A stretch of DNA of 58,202 bases from a virus. Shown piece after piece: positions 24,486-33,498 of this stretch. The notes beneath the pieces are model-generated. The model saw nothing but the letters and a program-made list of their open reading frames with translations, was not told where the DNA came from and searched no databases. Numbering within the stretch: the first letter of the stretch is position 1; every line of letters starts with the position of its first letter. Location of the stretch: positions 1 through 58,202 of the IMG/VR virus record IMGVR_UViG_3300023094_000011. The stretch is one strand, 5' to 3'. The position numbers and the translations under genes are program-made.

Positions 24486-24725
24486 ATGAGACGCCAAACC
24501 CGCATCGCAACGAACACGAATATCGCCGTCGATAAGGCCGTTACGCAGGTGCTGCGCGATGTGCCCGTTACGACTTTGGCGCGCACGGGCGTGCTTTATA
24601 CGGTCGCGACTTCCAATCCCAATGCCCCGGCACCAACCGATGAAGATGGCAACGTTCTGGAGCCAACGGATTATTTCCGCGCGGGTATGCGTGTCGGCTC
24701 GGCGCCCGTGAGGGGGAGACGGTAA
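24486..24725 (+). CDS. Small tail-region protein
   Basis: 79 aa from ATG 24486, 2 bases after the previous stop. Basic N terminus, then SNPNAPAPTDEDGNVLEPTD. Stop overlaps the next start (TAATG). Probably a tail-tip accessory; function unknown. Confidence 0.5.
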   Translation: MRRQTRIATNTNIAVDKAVTQVLRDVPVTTLARTGVLYTVATSNPNAPAPTDEDGNVLEPTDYFRAGMRVGSAPVRGRR

Positions 24726-26449
24726 TGCCTACTAAAACCTTCACGGTCGTGTGGGAGTTCGCCGCAGATATGCCCGATACACCGAACCCAAGCGGCGTTA
24801 TTTGCGATCCATCACTTGAAGATTTAGCTGAGCTTGCGTACTGGATCAGCTATGACGGGCGGCGATTTGACGACATTACTGCGCAGCCATCAGCGGGCGG
24901 CGGCATCGATTGGGATGAAATCTCAGGCGCATCAGTCGATGGCGCCATAACCGTTGCAGATGATGCCTTCGACGCCTTGACGAATGATGGGGTCTTAATT
25001 ACCGTTTACGCCAGACACCCGACTGTTAGCGTCGGATTTAGGGCACAGGTTTCGTGGGCTTCGGTATCATCGAACACATCGGGTTTCGACTTCACGAATG
25101 GTAATGTTCAAGATGGTCGCGTCGGGTTCGTTCTTGCGGGCGGCAGAGCGAATGATTTCGGCTTTGGCTCTGGGGGTCGCCTTCCGGCCAGAGAGCCGGT
25201 GGCACAGGGCAAATGGGAATCTTTGATCGATGGTGCCGTTACGCATACGGTTACGATTTATGGCGCTCACCGTGAACCATTTGGGGACCGCGAATGGCGC
25301 CCTAAATCATACTTCGACGGCTATGCAGACAACTGGCCTCCCGGCGCGGATCCGGCGCTAATTAATTCCTGGTACGTTCAAAAATCGAATTTTAAAACCG
25401 AGCAATTTGAGGGTGGAATTGACTTTAGCAACCTGATTCGTTTTTCATTGGCACTGGGGCAGATCATAGAGTTTTCAATCCGTGTGACGGTCAACGCCAA
25501 CGGATACGAGGAAATGGATGAATATGTGGTTCCGTTTCCACCCTTACCCATCATCGCAGCCGAGCAAAACGGTGAGCAAATTATCAATGGGCTTTGGAAC
25601 TACTTCACCGATTTATCCCCTGCGTTGGCTCTGAGTCCGAGTCTCTATCCAGAGATTGAGGAAGGCGAGTTGAAATTGGACGCCACGGCATCTTATTGCG
25701 CTTCCGGTGGCGCCGTCACAGTTCTCTGGAAAAAGGTGACGGGCGATCTTGAAACCCCAACGCTTAGCCCTGACACGGAGGGTATTTACACACCTGACGA
25801 CGAACTTGTGACGATGGTTGGGCCAGAAGAGGGGACTGTACGATATGGACTGCGAGTGACTTCGATTCAAGGGCTATCAACGCCCTTGGCGATTGGCTTT
25901 TTGGTCACAGGGCAAGACGTTTTTGCTCCGGTTGTCACCCCCAATGGCGATATTCTTTTCCCTGTGCATGCCAGCGCCGCAACGCAAATTCGCCGTGTGC
26001 GCGAAGGAGAGGACTTTGAAATCATTTCTTCAATCGCAGCCACGCAAGTTCATTTAATGAGGCATGAAGGCACTTACTACGCGGGCGGCAAGGCGAATGA
26101 TAATTACACGCTCTTCAAAAGCGAAGATTCAGGGGAGACATGGCAAATGCTTTCAAATTTTCCGACAGGTTATCGAGTTTTAAGCTGGTGCGAATTGGAG
26201 CATGGGGGTTTCGCCGCTATCGCTTTGGGCTCCGCTGAAGGCGACCGCAAAAAGCTCTATGGTGCTGTGACGTGGGATGGCGTGACATGGACAGAGCCGA
26301 CCCTCCAACGCGATGGCGGCGATGTTACGCCGAAGGGCGCTGTCCGACAGATCAATGCAACTGGCGAATCGCACCTGATTGTTAGCGACGCTCAAACCTA
26401 CTCCATCCGCGTGGATGATTATTTCAAAGACGAAAACCCAGATTTATAA
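24725..26449 (+). CDS. Tail fibre or tip protein with Asp-box propeller region
   Basis: 574 aa. C-terminal part has a BNR/Asp-box (SEDSGETW) and repeated strand pairs typical of sialidase-like beta-propellers; the middle has an Ig-like or beta-sandwich region (GELKLDATASYCASGGAVTV). It may bind host surface glycans. No catalytic residues are evident. Confidence 0.6.
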   Translation: MPTKTFTVVWEFAADMPDTPNPSGVICDPSLEDLAELAYWISYDGRRFDDITAQPSAGGGIDWDEISGASVDGAITVADDAFDALTNDGVLITVYARHPTVSVGFRAQVSWASVSSNTSGFDFTNGNVQDGRVGFVLAGGRANDFGFGSGGRLPAREPVAQGKWESLIDGAVTHTVTIYGAHREPFGDREWRPKSYFDGYADNWPPGADPALINSWYVQKSNFKTEQFEGGIDFSNLIRFSLALGQIIEFSIRVTVNANGYEEMDEYVVPFPPLPIIAAEQNGEQIINGLWNYFTDLSPALALSPSLYPEIEEGELKLDATASYCASGGAVTVLWKKVTGDLETPTLSPDTEGIYTPDDELVTMVGPEEGTVRYGLRVTSIQGLSTPLAIGFLVTGQDVFAPVVTPNGDILFPVHASAATQIRRVREGEDFEIISSIAATQVHLMRHEGTYYAGGKANDNYTLFKSEDSGETWQMLSNFPTGYRVLSWCELEHGGFAAIALGSAEGDRKKLYGAVTWDGVTWTEPTLQRDGGDVTPKGAVRQINATGESHLIVSDAQTYSIRVDDYFKDENPDL

Positions 26450-26452
26450 ATC

Positions 26453-27619
26453 ATGAAAATCTACGATCCCCAGTGGGGCACGACAACACAAATCGAGGGT
26501 GCCGAAGGCGAAGAAGACGGCGATTATTACGAAGGGCCGGAAATTTCCCACGACGTCTCAACGCTCACGGCGCAAACCAAGGGCGCGCTCTCCAATATCG
26601 GCCCCGGCATCAAGTCGGGCGGCGTTGTCACGGCAGGGAGTGGGCTGAGCGTCAACATCTCGCCTCTGGTCGGCATCGCATTATCAAGCGCCTACGGCCT
26701 TGTAGCGCTGCGCACGCCGTCAAGTGTGAACCGCGCCGTTTTGCCGCCCTCCTCAACCTTCACTCTATTTGCAGCGATTCAGGTTATCGAAGATGGTAAT
26801 GACACGCGGGAATCGAGGCTCCCAGGGTTTTTAGTGGATGATGGCCCGACGATGGACGGCGCCGAGCCACTGGCAACGATAACCACCGATGGCGGTGGCG
26901 TCACGTCGATTGTGGATGCGCGCCGTATTATCGACGGGAGCCACTATAAGAATCAGGGGAATTACAACAACGCGGTTAGCTATAGCACCAACGATGTGAC
27001 CACTGACGCGGGCATCAAATACGCCTCCCTCCAAAACAACAACCTGAACCACACCCCAGCCAGTTCACCGGCGTGGTGGGAAGTGTTTGCTGGTGGCGGT
27101 CTGTCCTCAATCCAAGTCCAGCAGGGCGACGACACGGCAGAAACAGGCATTGACACGGTTCAATTCGCTAATGCCCGCGTCACTAAAACTGGGACGACGG
27201 CCAAAGCTGAGACCACGGTTTTTGTCGAGGATGAGGCCGAATTAGCCAGCATCATCAGCACCTTACCTGACGGAATGCGCGCGGTGATTCTGAACCCGAC
27301 AGAAGAGTCGGAGCCACCTTTTAACCAAATCACGGTCACGGCTGACCACACCTCAGACGGCACCGAGGACCGCATCGATATGTGGAGCGCCACGACGCAT
27401 ACCGTCACGCTGCCAACAGCCACAGAGGCGATGTGGAAGCAATCGCGCATGACATTCCCCAATATTGGTGAGGTTGGGACGGACGCGGACTGGACTATCG
27501 AGATTGAGGCGGGGGCGGCATTTACGAACGGTGATACCTCAGTCACGGTCCCGCCCGGCCAGTCGCTGGAAGCCTACGTAACCAAGCGGGGCACGGATTA
27601 TTTGTGGGTGAAAATATAG
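26453..27619 (+). CDS. Tail fibre protein with carbohydrate-binding-like module
   Basis: 388 aa. Acidic N terminus, then a beta-rich body. Residues around 160-205 ([17 protein letters not shown] ... [11 protein letters not shown]) resemble a CBM5/12-type chitin- or glycan-binding module with spaced aromatic residues and W-W. The C-terminal 120 residues look like a beta-barrel tip. Start context ATAAATC lacks a Shine-Dalgarno. Confidence 0.6.
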   Translation: MKIYDPQWGTTTQIEGAEGEEDGDYYEGPEISHDVSTLTAQTKGALSNIGPGIKSGGVVTAGSGLSVNISPLVGIALSSAYGLVALRTPSSVNRAVLPPSSTFTLFAAIQVIEDGNDTRESRLPGFLVDDGPTMDGAEPLATITTDGGGVTSIVDARRIIDGSHYKNQGNYNNAVSYSTNDVTTDAGIKYASLQNNNLNHTPASSPAWWEVFAGGGLSSIQVQQGDDTAETGIDTVQFANARVTKTGTTAKAETTVFVEDEAELASIISTLPDGMRAVILNPTEESEPPFNQITVTADHTSDGTEDRIDMWSATTHTVTLPTATEAMWKQSRMTFPNIGEVGTDADWTIEIEAGAAFTNGDTSVTVPPGQSLEAYVTKRGTDYLWVKI

Positions 27620-27627
27620 GAGCCATC

Positions 27628-28377
27628 ATGTCGAATCTACCCTCAGAAGCTGTTGCGCTCATGCGGCAAGAAATATTGAGCGATCCTTCATTCGTTGTGG
27701 AATTGGCCCAAATGGCGGGACTTCCAACAGCGCAAGACTTGCTGCAAGAGCAGGAAGCGCGCGCTGCAATGGAAGAAGAGCAGGAATCCCGCTTGCATGC
27801 CCTTGAAACCGCTCTGCAAAATGTCCAACTCACGCCAGGGCCGCAAGGCGAACGAGGCTTGCAGGGCGTGGCTGGCAGTCCTGGCGCGAAAGGCGAGACG
27901 GGTGCGCGCGGCGAAGTCGGACCCAAAGGAGATACCGGAAGTTCTGGTGCCGTTGGGGCAACCGGAGCGACCGGCTCTGTGGGAGCGACGGGCGCCACTG
28001 GAGCGACCGGGGCAGCGGGAACGAATGCAACCACCACGGCAATAGCTACGGCCACGGCAAACGGCCTAATGAGCGCCGCCGATAAATCCAAACTAGACAA
28101 GCTCGGCATCCTGTCGCTCACCGATGGCACGGCTGCAATCCCTGTTATCGCGGGTGGCGGCGCCACAGACATTACCGTGACGTTCTCGACTGCCCTAGCC
28201 GGCACGACTTTCAACGCCATCCCCTCGCTTGTGGCGGGCGCCGTCAATCTGGGCAGCCTCACGCCCACGGTTAAATCTGTGACCGCGACGGCAGCGGTTA
28301 TCACGCTCAAAAACAACGGGCTTCTCGCCATCACAGTAGGCGGCACCCTGCTCGTTTTGGCTTATTCAAAGGCATAA
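27628..28377 (+). CDS. Collagen-like tail fibre protein
   Basis: 249 aa from ATG 27628 (AGGAG upstream). Residues 38-68 are a Glu-rich coiled coil, then 21 uninterrupted G-X-Y triplets at 71-133 (starting [10 protein letters not shown]), then a beta-rich C-terminal domain ([17 protein letters not shown]). This is a trimeric stalk with a triple helix. The G-A-T triplets are near-perfect DNA repeats and a likely site of length variation. Confidence 0.85.
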   Translation: MSNLPSEAVALMRQEILSDPSFVVELAQMAGLPTAQDLLQEQEARAAMEEEQESRLHALETALQNVQLTPGPQGERGLQGVAGSPGAKGETGARGEVGPKGDTGSSGAVGATGATGSVGATGATGATGAAGTNATTTAIATATANGLMSAADKSKLDKLGILSLTDGTAAIPVIAGGGATDITVTFSTALAGTTFNAIPSLVAGAVNLGSLTPTVKSVTATAAVITLKNNGLLAITVGGTLLVLAYSKA

Positions 28378-28380
28378 ATT

Positions 28381-28818
28381 ATGGCAATCTCAGGAACAAT
28401 CATCGATGGCGTATTCGTACCGGACGGACAGGGGCCACGCGGGCCAGCGGGGACGAGCGGAAGCCTCGCCTACGATATCGGCGGCTTCATCCCCGGCCAG
28501 ATGCCCAGCAGTTTGCCGACCACCATCATCGTATTCGCAAGTCGATTCACGCGTGACGTGACCTTTCCTGCGGACTTCGCTAGTAGCGTTGCGGGTGGCG
28601 AGACAGCATCGACGAGTGTAATGGAGTTCGTCATTAAGAAAAATACAACCGCTATCGGTGGAATGACATTTAGCGTCTCCGACGAGGCTGTTTTCAATAC
28701 GGGCGGGCTAGAGATTGATTTCGCCCCCGGTGACCGCTTGATAATCGAAGCACCAGTGGGCGGCGATGGGGATTTAACAGACGTGTCGTTTACGTTCAAG
28801 GGGCAAGAGGTTATTTGA
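28381..28818 (+). CDS. Fibre protein with short collagen-like segment
   Basis: 145 aa. A short G-rich segment (GQGPRGPAGTSG) follows the N terminus, then a beta-sandwich-like domain (TFSVSDEAVFNTGGLEID). It opens with TAAATTATG context 3 bases after the previous stop. Likely the distal part of a trimeric fibre. Confidence 0.55.
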   Translation: MAISGTIIDGVFVPDGQGPRGPAGTSGSLAYDIGGFIPGQMPSSLPTTIIVFASRFTRDVTFPADFASSVAGGETASTSVMEFVIKKNTTAIGGMTFSVSDEAVFNTGGLEIDFAPGDRLIIEAPVGGDGDLTDVSFTFKGQEVI

Positions 28819-29264
28819 TGCTGCTCTGTGTTCAAACCTACAGGCCAATAATGGTAAGCCCTGGCACGCCACCTTCGCTCACTTTCGTTTCACAGAGCCC
28901 GCCATTCTCAGGCAGCGGCCCCGCCGATGCCTCACTTCTCATTGATGAAATGCTAGAAGGACCGGCAATGGTAATCCTGGACAATGCCACGGTTGCTATT
29001 TTTGATTTAGGCGAGGTGGCATCGTTTTCTAAAATTCAGGTTTACGCGAACGTGCCGGGGATTCTAGGATCGACGGGCGACGCCATTTTCGAGGGTAGTG
29101 AAACATCGGACTTCGCGGTCACCATCCCGCTCGGCACTGCGACCATGCCGCCCGGTTCGACGTGGACAGACATTGACGACAGCACGCCCTCCGCGCCTGT
29201 GCGCTACATCCGATTGACCGCAGTAGGGACATGGGGAGCTTCGGAAATCCGCGTGCTTTCGTAG
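28818..29264 (+). CDS. Discoidin (F5/8C)-like tail protein
   Basis: 148 aa from ATG 28818, overlapping the previous stop (TGATG). Pattern IFDLGEVASFSKIQVYAN ... VRYIRLTAVGTWGASEIRV fits an F5/8-type galactose-binding beta-sandwich. It may attach to surface sugars. Confidence 0.65.
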   Translation: MLLCVQTYRPIMVSPGTPPSLTFVSQSPPFSGSGPADASLLIDEMLEGPAMVILDNATVAIFDLGEVASFSKIQVYANVPGILGSTGDAIFEGSETSDFAVTIPLGTATMPPGSTWTDIDDSTPSAPVRYIRLTAVGTWGASEIRVLS

Positions 29265-29307
29265 CGCCTTCCGCCGCAAAAAGGGCACCGACTAAAGGAC
29301 TCAAGAC

Positions 29308-31014
29308 ATGGCATATAATCTTCTCAAATTCACAAACTTCAGAGCGGTAAACCCCGACGTAGGCTACAATGCCGCCAACGGCTCGACCCTGTATGACGGG
29401 TGGGTGCAGACCCAAGGAAACGTTTACAAGGTCACGGCTGCTGATGGACTGACCAATAATGGTGGCCCTACTGCCGGAACCCCTGCCAGATCAGCCATCT
29501 CTACCGATCACCTTTTCTCCAATGGCCGCGTTACGATTCAAGCCACTGGATCGAATAATAATTTCGTTGGCCTTCGCTCAACTAGCAACGGATCAGCCAT
29601 AACCAATGCTCTGGGATTCTTTATTTTTAGCGGAAATACTATCTATAGGGCTACTATCGTAGGAGGAACTCTAACACAGAACAGCCTTGGATCATGCAAT
29701 GTCACGGGAATGGCCTTCATGAGGGTTACAGCTCAAGACGCGTCAGGCGGGACAACCGACATGACGTGTGAGTTCCTCAACTCCTCAGGGAATGTGATTG
29801 CGGGTCAAACCTATACCTACAATACAACCGCTCTCGCCGGGGCAAGTGGCTATGCCTCAACGGGAACATTTAACCTGAGCACTGCCGTTGCGAATGTCAG
29901 GATTGAAGAGTACACCCCAGGAGGCCCCATCGTGGGCGGGAGCCTAGGTTTCGAGGCCATCAGTACACCCTATTATTTCGAGGGAGCGGGCACCACGACG
30001 GCGAGCATGAGAGTCAACGGCTCAAGTGGTGGAGTTGCCACCCTGCAATATGCCTGGAAATTCCGCCCTTATGGCTCGGGCTCCTATGTCACGCAATCAA
30101 CAGGTACTCCTTCCGCTTACACCTTCACTGGACTCACAGCCGGTCAACGCTACGAAGCCTATGTCACGGTTTCGGATGGCAGCAGCACGCCCGTTGACAC
30201 GCCGATTTTCTCATTCTACACAGCAGCGGAGGTTGTGCTGTGCGTTGGAGATTCAACCACGGCCGGTGTCGGTTCAGCGGGGGGCGGCCCCTCGACTTCA
30301 TGGCCGATTTTTCTGCAAAATACCCTTGCAGCCAGCGGTTATCGCATCCTGGCTCTGAATGCGGGTGCGCCAGGCGCAACTCTCGCTAGCATGCTCGCGG
30401 GCATGATAACGGGCTCAGGCTCCTCGGCGGTTTTCAATGCGACCGTGTTGGGTCGAATCGCTACCTATGGCATCAATAAGGTTTTGATTCAGGCGGGCGC
30501 CAACAACGCGCGCAACGACACCATCGGCCTCACCAGTCGGGGCGGTACTCCCAGCACAAGCGTAGCGGCCAGCAAAGCCAGTTATAAAGCGTCACTCGTC
30601 AGTTTGAAGGCAGCGTGCGCAGCCGCTGGGGTACGGCTTGCGCTGAATTATCCGTTTTTCGTGCCCAGCGACTTAGCGAAGGGCGATGCTTTCTCAACAG
30701 GAGGATGGGAAGCCCCAGACCCTTACATCGCGGCTTATTGCGAGGCCATTGACGAAGTGCAGGACGGCACCAATGCCGGCAAACGGGTTTCTACGCCTAC
30801 CAATGGTTCCTACTCGACCTATAAGACCTATTGGACGGCGAACCCAACCGGGGGCGTGCATCCGACACCCGCCTATTATTCGCTGTACGGCAATACCTAT
30901 TTGCCCGCAGATTGGATGGCGGCGTTCAACGCTAGCGGCACAATTAAGTCCACCATCAAACCTAACCTGCGCCATCTCGGTGCTTCATTTTTGGGCTCAG
31001 GCCCCCGTCGTTAA
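29308..31014 (+). CDS. SGNH-hydrolase tail spike or fibre protein
   Basis: 568 aa. N-terminal 210 residues form a jelly-roll-like adhesion domain. Residues 215-305 look like an Fn3 domain (YTFTGLTAGQRYEAYVTV). The C terminus is an SGNH/GDSL esterase: G314-D315-S316, GxN block Gly397-Ala-Asn399-Asn400 and His518 (GGVHPT). Such enzymes deacetylate surface polysaccharides during adsorption. The usual Asp two residues before His is replaced (GGVH), so the site may be a dyad. Confidence 0.75.
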   Translation: MAYNLLKFTNFRAVNPDVGYNAANGSTLYDGWVQTQGNVYKVTAADGLTNNGGPTAGTPARSAISTDHLFSNGRVTIQATGSNNNFVGLRSTSNGSAITNALGFFIFSGNTIYRATIVGGTLTQNSLGSCNVTGMAFMRVTAQDASGGTTDMTCEFLNSSGNVIAGQTYTYNTTALAGASGYASTGTFNLSTAVANVRIEEYTPGGPIVGGSLGFEAISTPYYFEGAGTTTASMRVNGSSGGVATLQYAWKFRPYGSGSYVTQSTGTPSAYTFTGLTAGQRYEAYVTVSDGSSTPVDTPIFSFYTAAEVVLCVGDSTTAGVGSAGGGPSTSWPIFLQNTLAASGYRILALNAGAPGATLASMLAGMITGSGSSAVFNATVLGRIATYGINKVLIQAGANNARNDTIGLTSRGGTPSTSVAASKASYKASLVSLKAACAAAGVRLALNYPFFVPSDLAKGDAFSTGGWEAPDPYIAAYCEAIDEVQDGTNAGKRVSTPTNGSYSTYKTYWTANPTGGVHPTPAYYSLYGNTYLPADWMAAFNASGTIKSTIKPNLRHLGASFLGSGPRR

Positions 31015-31041
31015 TCTCAATCTCTCAAAAGGAAAAATACC

Positions 31042-31737
31042 ATGGCTCAATTCAAAAACGCACCCTACTCTGTCACATTCGAAATGAACGATACCTCTGG
31101 TGTTGCTCAGGCGGGCAAAACCGTGACCGCCACTGTTTCTAAGGATGGTGCAGCCTATGCAGCGGCGACCGGCACGGTGACCGAAATCGGCAGCGGAGAC
31201 TACATCTTCAACGGCCTGGCCGCTGATTTTAACTGCGATACCTATATGCTGAAATTCGCGGCATCGGGTTGCAGAGATACCAAAGTAGCGGGCAACACCG
31301 AATCGACTTACACGGCGCAGCGCGCGGGCTATATCGACCGTGTGAACACCGCGCTCCCCAACATCGCAGCAGGTGCAAATGGCGGGCTTCCCACAGGGGA
31401 CGCGTCCGGCAGGGTCACAGTAGGAAGCCTTGCTACTGACTCGATTACGGCAGCAGCCATCAAGGCCGACGCCGTGACGGAGATTCAAAACGGACTTGCC
31501 ACTGGTGCTGCCCAAACCGACGCGCAAACCTCACTCGATAACATCGAAGGCGCGCAGACCACAGTGCAGGACGCGCTCGACTTCCTGGTGGCCCGCAATG
31601 GCAACTGGACCAAGAATGACCCCGACGCTTTCCCCGGTGAAGGCACTGTTACCTACACGGAAGCAGAAGAGCCGATTGTTTTCGACGTGGTCTACGATGC
31701 GAACAAGAACCCTTTGTCGGTCACACGCGCCGAATAA
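31042..31737 (+). CDS. Tail-associated protein, beta-rich
   Basis: 231 aa. Opens with an Ig-like sandwich (VTFEMNDTSGVAQAGKTVTA, cut here) and has a helical stalk (VGSLATDSITAAAIKADAV) typical of phage fibre connectors. Strong AAAAGGAAAAATACC leader. Part of the fibre operon. Confidence 0.5.
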   Translation: MAQFKNAPYSVTFEMNDTSGVAQAGKTVTATVSKDGAAYAAATGTVTEIGSGDYIFNGLAADFNCDTYMLKFAASGCRDTKVAGNTESTYTAQRAGYIDRVNTALPNIAAGANGGLPTGDASGRVTVGSLATDSITAAAIKADAVTEIQNGLATGAAQTDAQTSLDNIEGAQTTVQDALDFLVARNGNWTKNDPDAFPGEGTVTYTEAEEPIVFDVVYDANKNPLSVTRAE

Positions 31738-31746
31738 GGAGACGCC

Positions 31747-32151
31747 ATGAGCAACTTTCTTTCCCCTGCGGCATCCCCCGCCGATGCTGATGCTGCATTC
31801 TTCGCGCTCGTCGAAGCGCCTTCGACTGAGGGACTCGTAACCATACAGGGCGATCTAGGTTTCTTCGCCACGCCCAGCGTCGGCAAGAACGTCTATTTCT
31901 TGCTGCAAAAGCCCATCGACGGCTCCCCAATTTTTATTGGCAACGAGTTGCAGGACCCCGATGGAAGGCTGGCGGTTGTAACTGGGAGCGATGGCACCTT
32001 CACTGTCTCGCTCCCGGTGCCGCCCTCTAACACCTACTGGCTGTGCCGCCCTTCTGGAATAACGGCCTTCGGTATCGATGTTAGTGAATCCGATATCGGG
32101 GAGACAGTGCAGTTGAGGGATATTTTAAGGGAGGTGGTGGCGACGCTTTAG
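31747..32151 (+). CDS. Last gene of the tail operon, hypothetical
   Basis: 134 aa, beta-rich with a Ser/Ala/Asp N terminus. AAGGAG ribosome site. Its stop overlaps by 4 bases the stop of a convergent minus-strand gene. Function unknown. Confidence 0.5.
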   Translation: MSNFLSPAASPADADAAFFALVEAPSTEGLVTIQGDLGFFATPSVGKNVYFLLQKPIDGSPIFIGNELQDPDGRLAVVTGSDGTFTVSLPVPPSNTYWLCRPSGITAFGIDVSESDIGETVQLRDILREVVATL

Positions 32152-32348
32152 GGCTCCTTTGGTTTTCGCCCACGCTTTTTCTGTCCCCGATCCCGTGCCA
32201 GCACGCACGCCATCTCAACGATAGCCGCGTGTCCCTCTGGCGTGTCCTCGGCTGAAATTTCGAGTTCGCCGTTTAGAGGCGGTGCATCGATATCACGGGT
32301 GTGGACGTAGAAACGTTCGTCAACATCTGTGATTACGTGGATTCTCAT
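32148..32348 (-). CDS. Small acidic protein in the XRE operon
   Basis: 66 aa. Acidic core (ELEISAEDTPEGHAAIVEMA) and very basic end (KKRGRKPKEP). Its start overlaps the stop of the HTH gene (ATGA), so both are one operon. A small, family-less protein paired with an HTH regulator fits an anti-CRISPR or toxin/antitoxin-type locus, but this is only positional. Confidence 0.5.
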   Translation of the reverse strand: MRIHVITDVDERFYVHTRDIDAPPLNGELEISAEDTPEGHAAIVEMACVLARDRGQKKRGRKPKEP

Positions 32349-32554
32349 TTGACGATGATCTCAATTTGTCCGGCCATCCGCCGTAATTTCAGTTCGATCA
32401 TTTCGATTGCGAGGTCGAGGAAAGGCGGAATTTTAGCGATACCCTGCTCCCAATTGCGCAGCGTCCCGACATTGGGCAGTTTTAGGGCGGCGGCCATCTG
32501 AACCTGTGTGTAGCCAATATCATCGCGCCGTTGTTTCAGTTGTGCGGGTGTCAT
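32345..32554 (-). CDS. XRE-family HTH regulator
   Basis: 69 aa. Cro/CI-type HTH at residues 13-42 (IGYTQVQMAAALKLPNVGTLRNWE, quoted here in part: IGYTQVQMAAALKLPN). It likely represses its own operon. The upstream region holds the CRISPR-repeat-like hairpins, the first only 20 bases before the start. It could play the role of an Aca-type regulator. Confidence 0.7.
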   Translation of the reverse strand: MTPAQLKQRRDDIGYTQVQMAAALKLPNVGTLRNWEQGIAKIPPFLDLAIEMIELKLRRMAGQIEIIVK

Positions 32555-32570
32555 AAAATGAGACTCGTAT

Positions 32571-32810
32571 TATCTCCGCGTGTGCGGAGTGTCGTATGGT
32601 TCCACGCTTCGGCGGGGACGAAACAGCCCCAAGGGATTGCGCCCCTGGGGCTGTTTTTCTATCCTAATGAAAGTTCTTCGCAGGTGCGAAGGCGAATTGT
32701 GTCTACATCAGACATAGTGCATGTTTCCTGCGTGCGCAGGGATGAACCGGATTTTCTCTGGTTTAAACGCCATTCGCAGTAAAGTTCCCTACATATGTGG
32801 GGATGAACCC
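32571..32810. repeat. Five degenerate type I-E-like CRISPR repeat hairpins
   Basis: Read on the plus strand, units begin at 32571, 32599, 32673, 32723 and 32784. Each has 3 bases (GTT, or TAT in the first), a 6-base arm, a 4-base loop, the complementary arm and a tail that in the best copies is GATGAACC. Arms differ (CTCCGC, CCACGC, CTTCGC, TCCTGC, CCCTAC), yet pairing is kept by compensatory changes except one mismatch in unit 2. Units 4 and 5 are 61 bases apart, the normal I-E repeat-spacer period; the others are 28, 74 and 50. No cas gene is nearby. Confidence 0.6.
32624..32657 (+). terminator. Plus-strand terminator inside the repeat cluster
   Basis: CAGCCCCA (32624-32631) pairs with TGGGGCTG, with a GGG/CCC extension around ATTGCG, followed by five T. 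It would end a short plus-strand RNA containing repeat-like hairpins 1 and 2. Confidence 0.75.
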
Positions 32811-32819
32811 TCCGCTGCT

Positions 32820-33395
32820 TCAATTTAGAGTGCGTACGTTTTCGCTTCTCCAATAACGAATCCAGCGGTTACCGATCCACTTCCAGCCATCATCTGAGAT
32901 TTGCGTTGCAGAAAGACGCCGAAACCACTGGTTTGTCATGTCGTCAAACTGCCAGCCCTCGCCATCAGGGGACTCAATGCCGCCCGGGTCTTTTATTGCG
33001 TCAAATTGCTCCCACCAGTCACCAGAGCCTGCGCTCTTGAACGGTCCCACCTCGCGCGCCTGCCAGTAGTAGGACTCAATCCCTTCAATTTCACTCATTG
33101 CATCGTTTAACTTGTCGATTTCGAAATCATCGCAAATAAACATGAAATCGTCCCCGCCGCCAGTCACAATGGCAGTGCGGATAGTAGGTGCGGGCGACAC
33201 AAAACGGCAAACCCAAATTATCGCTTCATACGTCAGATTGCCTTCAGGGATTTCAGCTAAATAATCATCAGCGTCGAACCCCCATCCCTGGGAGCGGCGG
33301 TAATTGGCTACAATAGCACGTGCCACGCTAGGCAGTTCAGTTACGGGTGAATCGCCTTTGAACAGGATGCTGCACTCGAAATTTGAAACATTCAT
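32820..33395 (-). CDS. Orphan acidic protein with own strong promoter
   Basis: 191 aa from ATG 33395, with GGAGATAATACA directly upstream; an in-frame start at 33440 would lie inside the promoter. Acidic, Trp-rich C terminus (GWKWIGNRWIRYWRSE). No membrane segment or known motif. It is transcribed alone from a near-consensus promoter with an inverted-repeat operator, so it is probably expressed early or in the prophage. Candidate host-interaction protein; function unknown. Confidence 0.55.
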   Translation of the reverse strand: MNVSNFECSILFKGDSPVTELPSVARAIVANYRRSQGWGFDADDYLAEIPEGNLTYEAIIWVCRFVSPAPTIRTAIVTGGGDDFMFICDDFEIDKLNDAMSEIEGIESYYWQAREVGPFKSAGSGDWWEQFDAIKDPGGIESPDGEGWQFDDMTNQWFRRLSATQISDDGWKWIGNRWIRYWRSENVRTLN

Positions 33396-33445
33396 TGTAT
33401 TATCTCCACTAACATTTTGTTCGCCATTGCGCGGCGACATAGATA

Positions 33446-33474
33446 ATTATATACACAATCTGTGTACCATGCAA
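33446..33474 (-). promoter_or_regulatory. Sigma70-type promoter with operator
   Basis: On the minus strand, TTGCAT (33474-33469), a 17-base spacer and a perfect TATAAT (33451-33446). The spacer contains TACACA-ATC-TGTGTA (33452-33466), an inverted repeat that would let a regulator block polymerase. Confidence 0.75.
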
Positions 33475-33498
33475 GGGTATTTACAAAAAACCTGAAAT

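Noticed and set aside
27543-28346. Long minus-strand open frame opposite the collagen-like gene
   Set aside because: Its Pro/Ala repeats are the antisense of G-X-Y codons; the plus-strand gene has a ribosome site and family pattern.
32531-32782. Plus-strand open frame through the repeat cluster
   Set aside because: Starts inside the XRE gene and reads through hairpins and a terminator; no ribosome site.
33419-33440. Possible sixth CRISPR-like hairpin
   Set aside because: GTTCGCC...GCGGCGACAT resembles the units, but the stem has mismatches and lies in a minus promoter leader; not counted.
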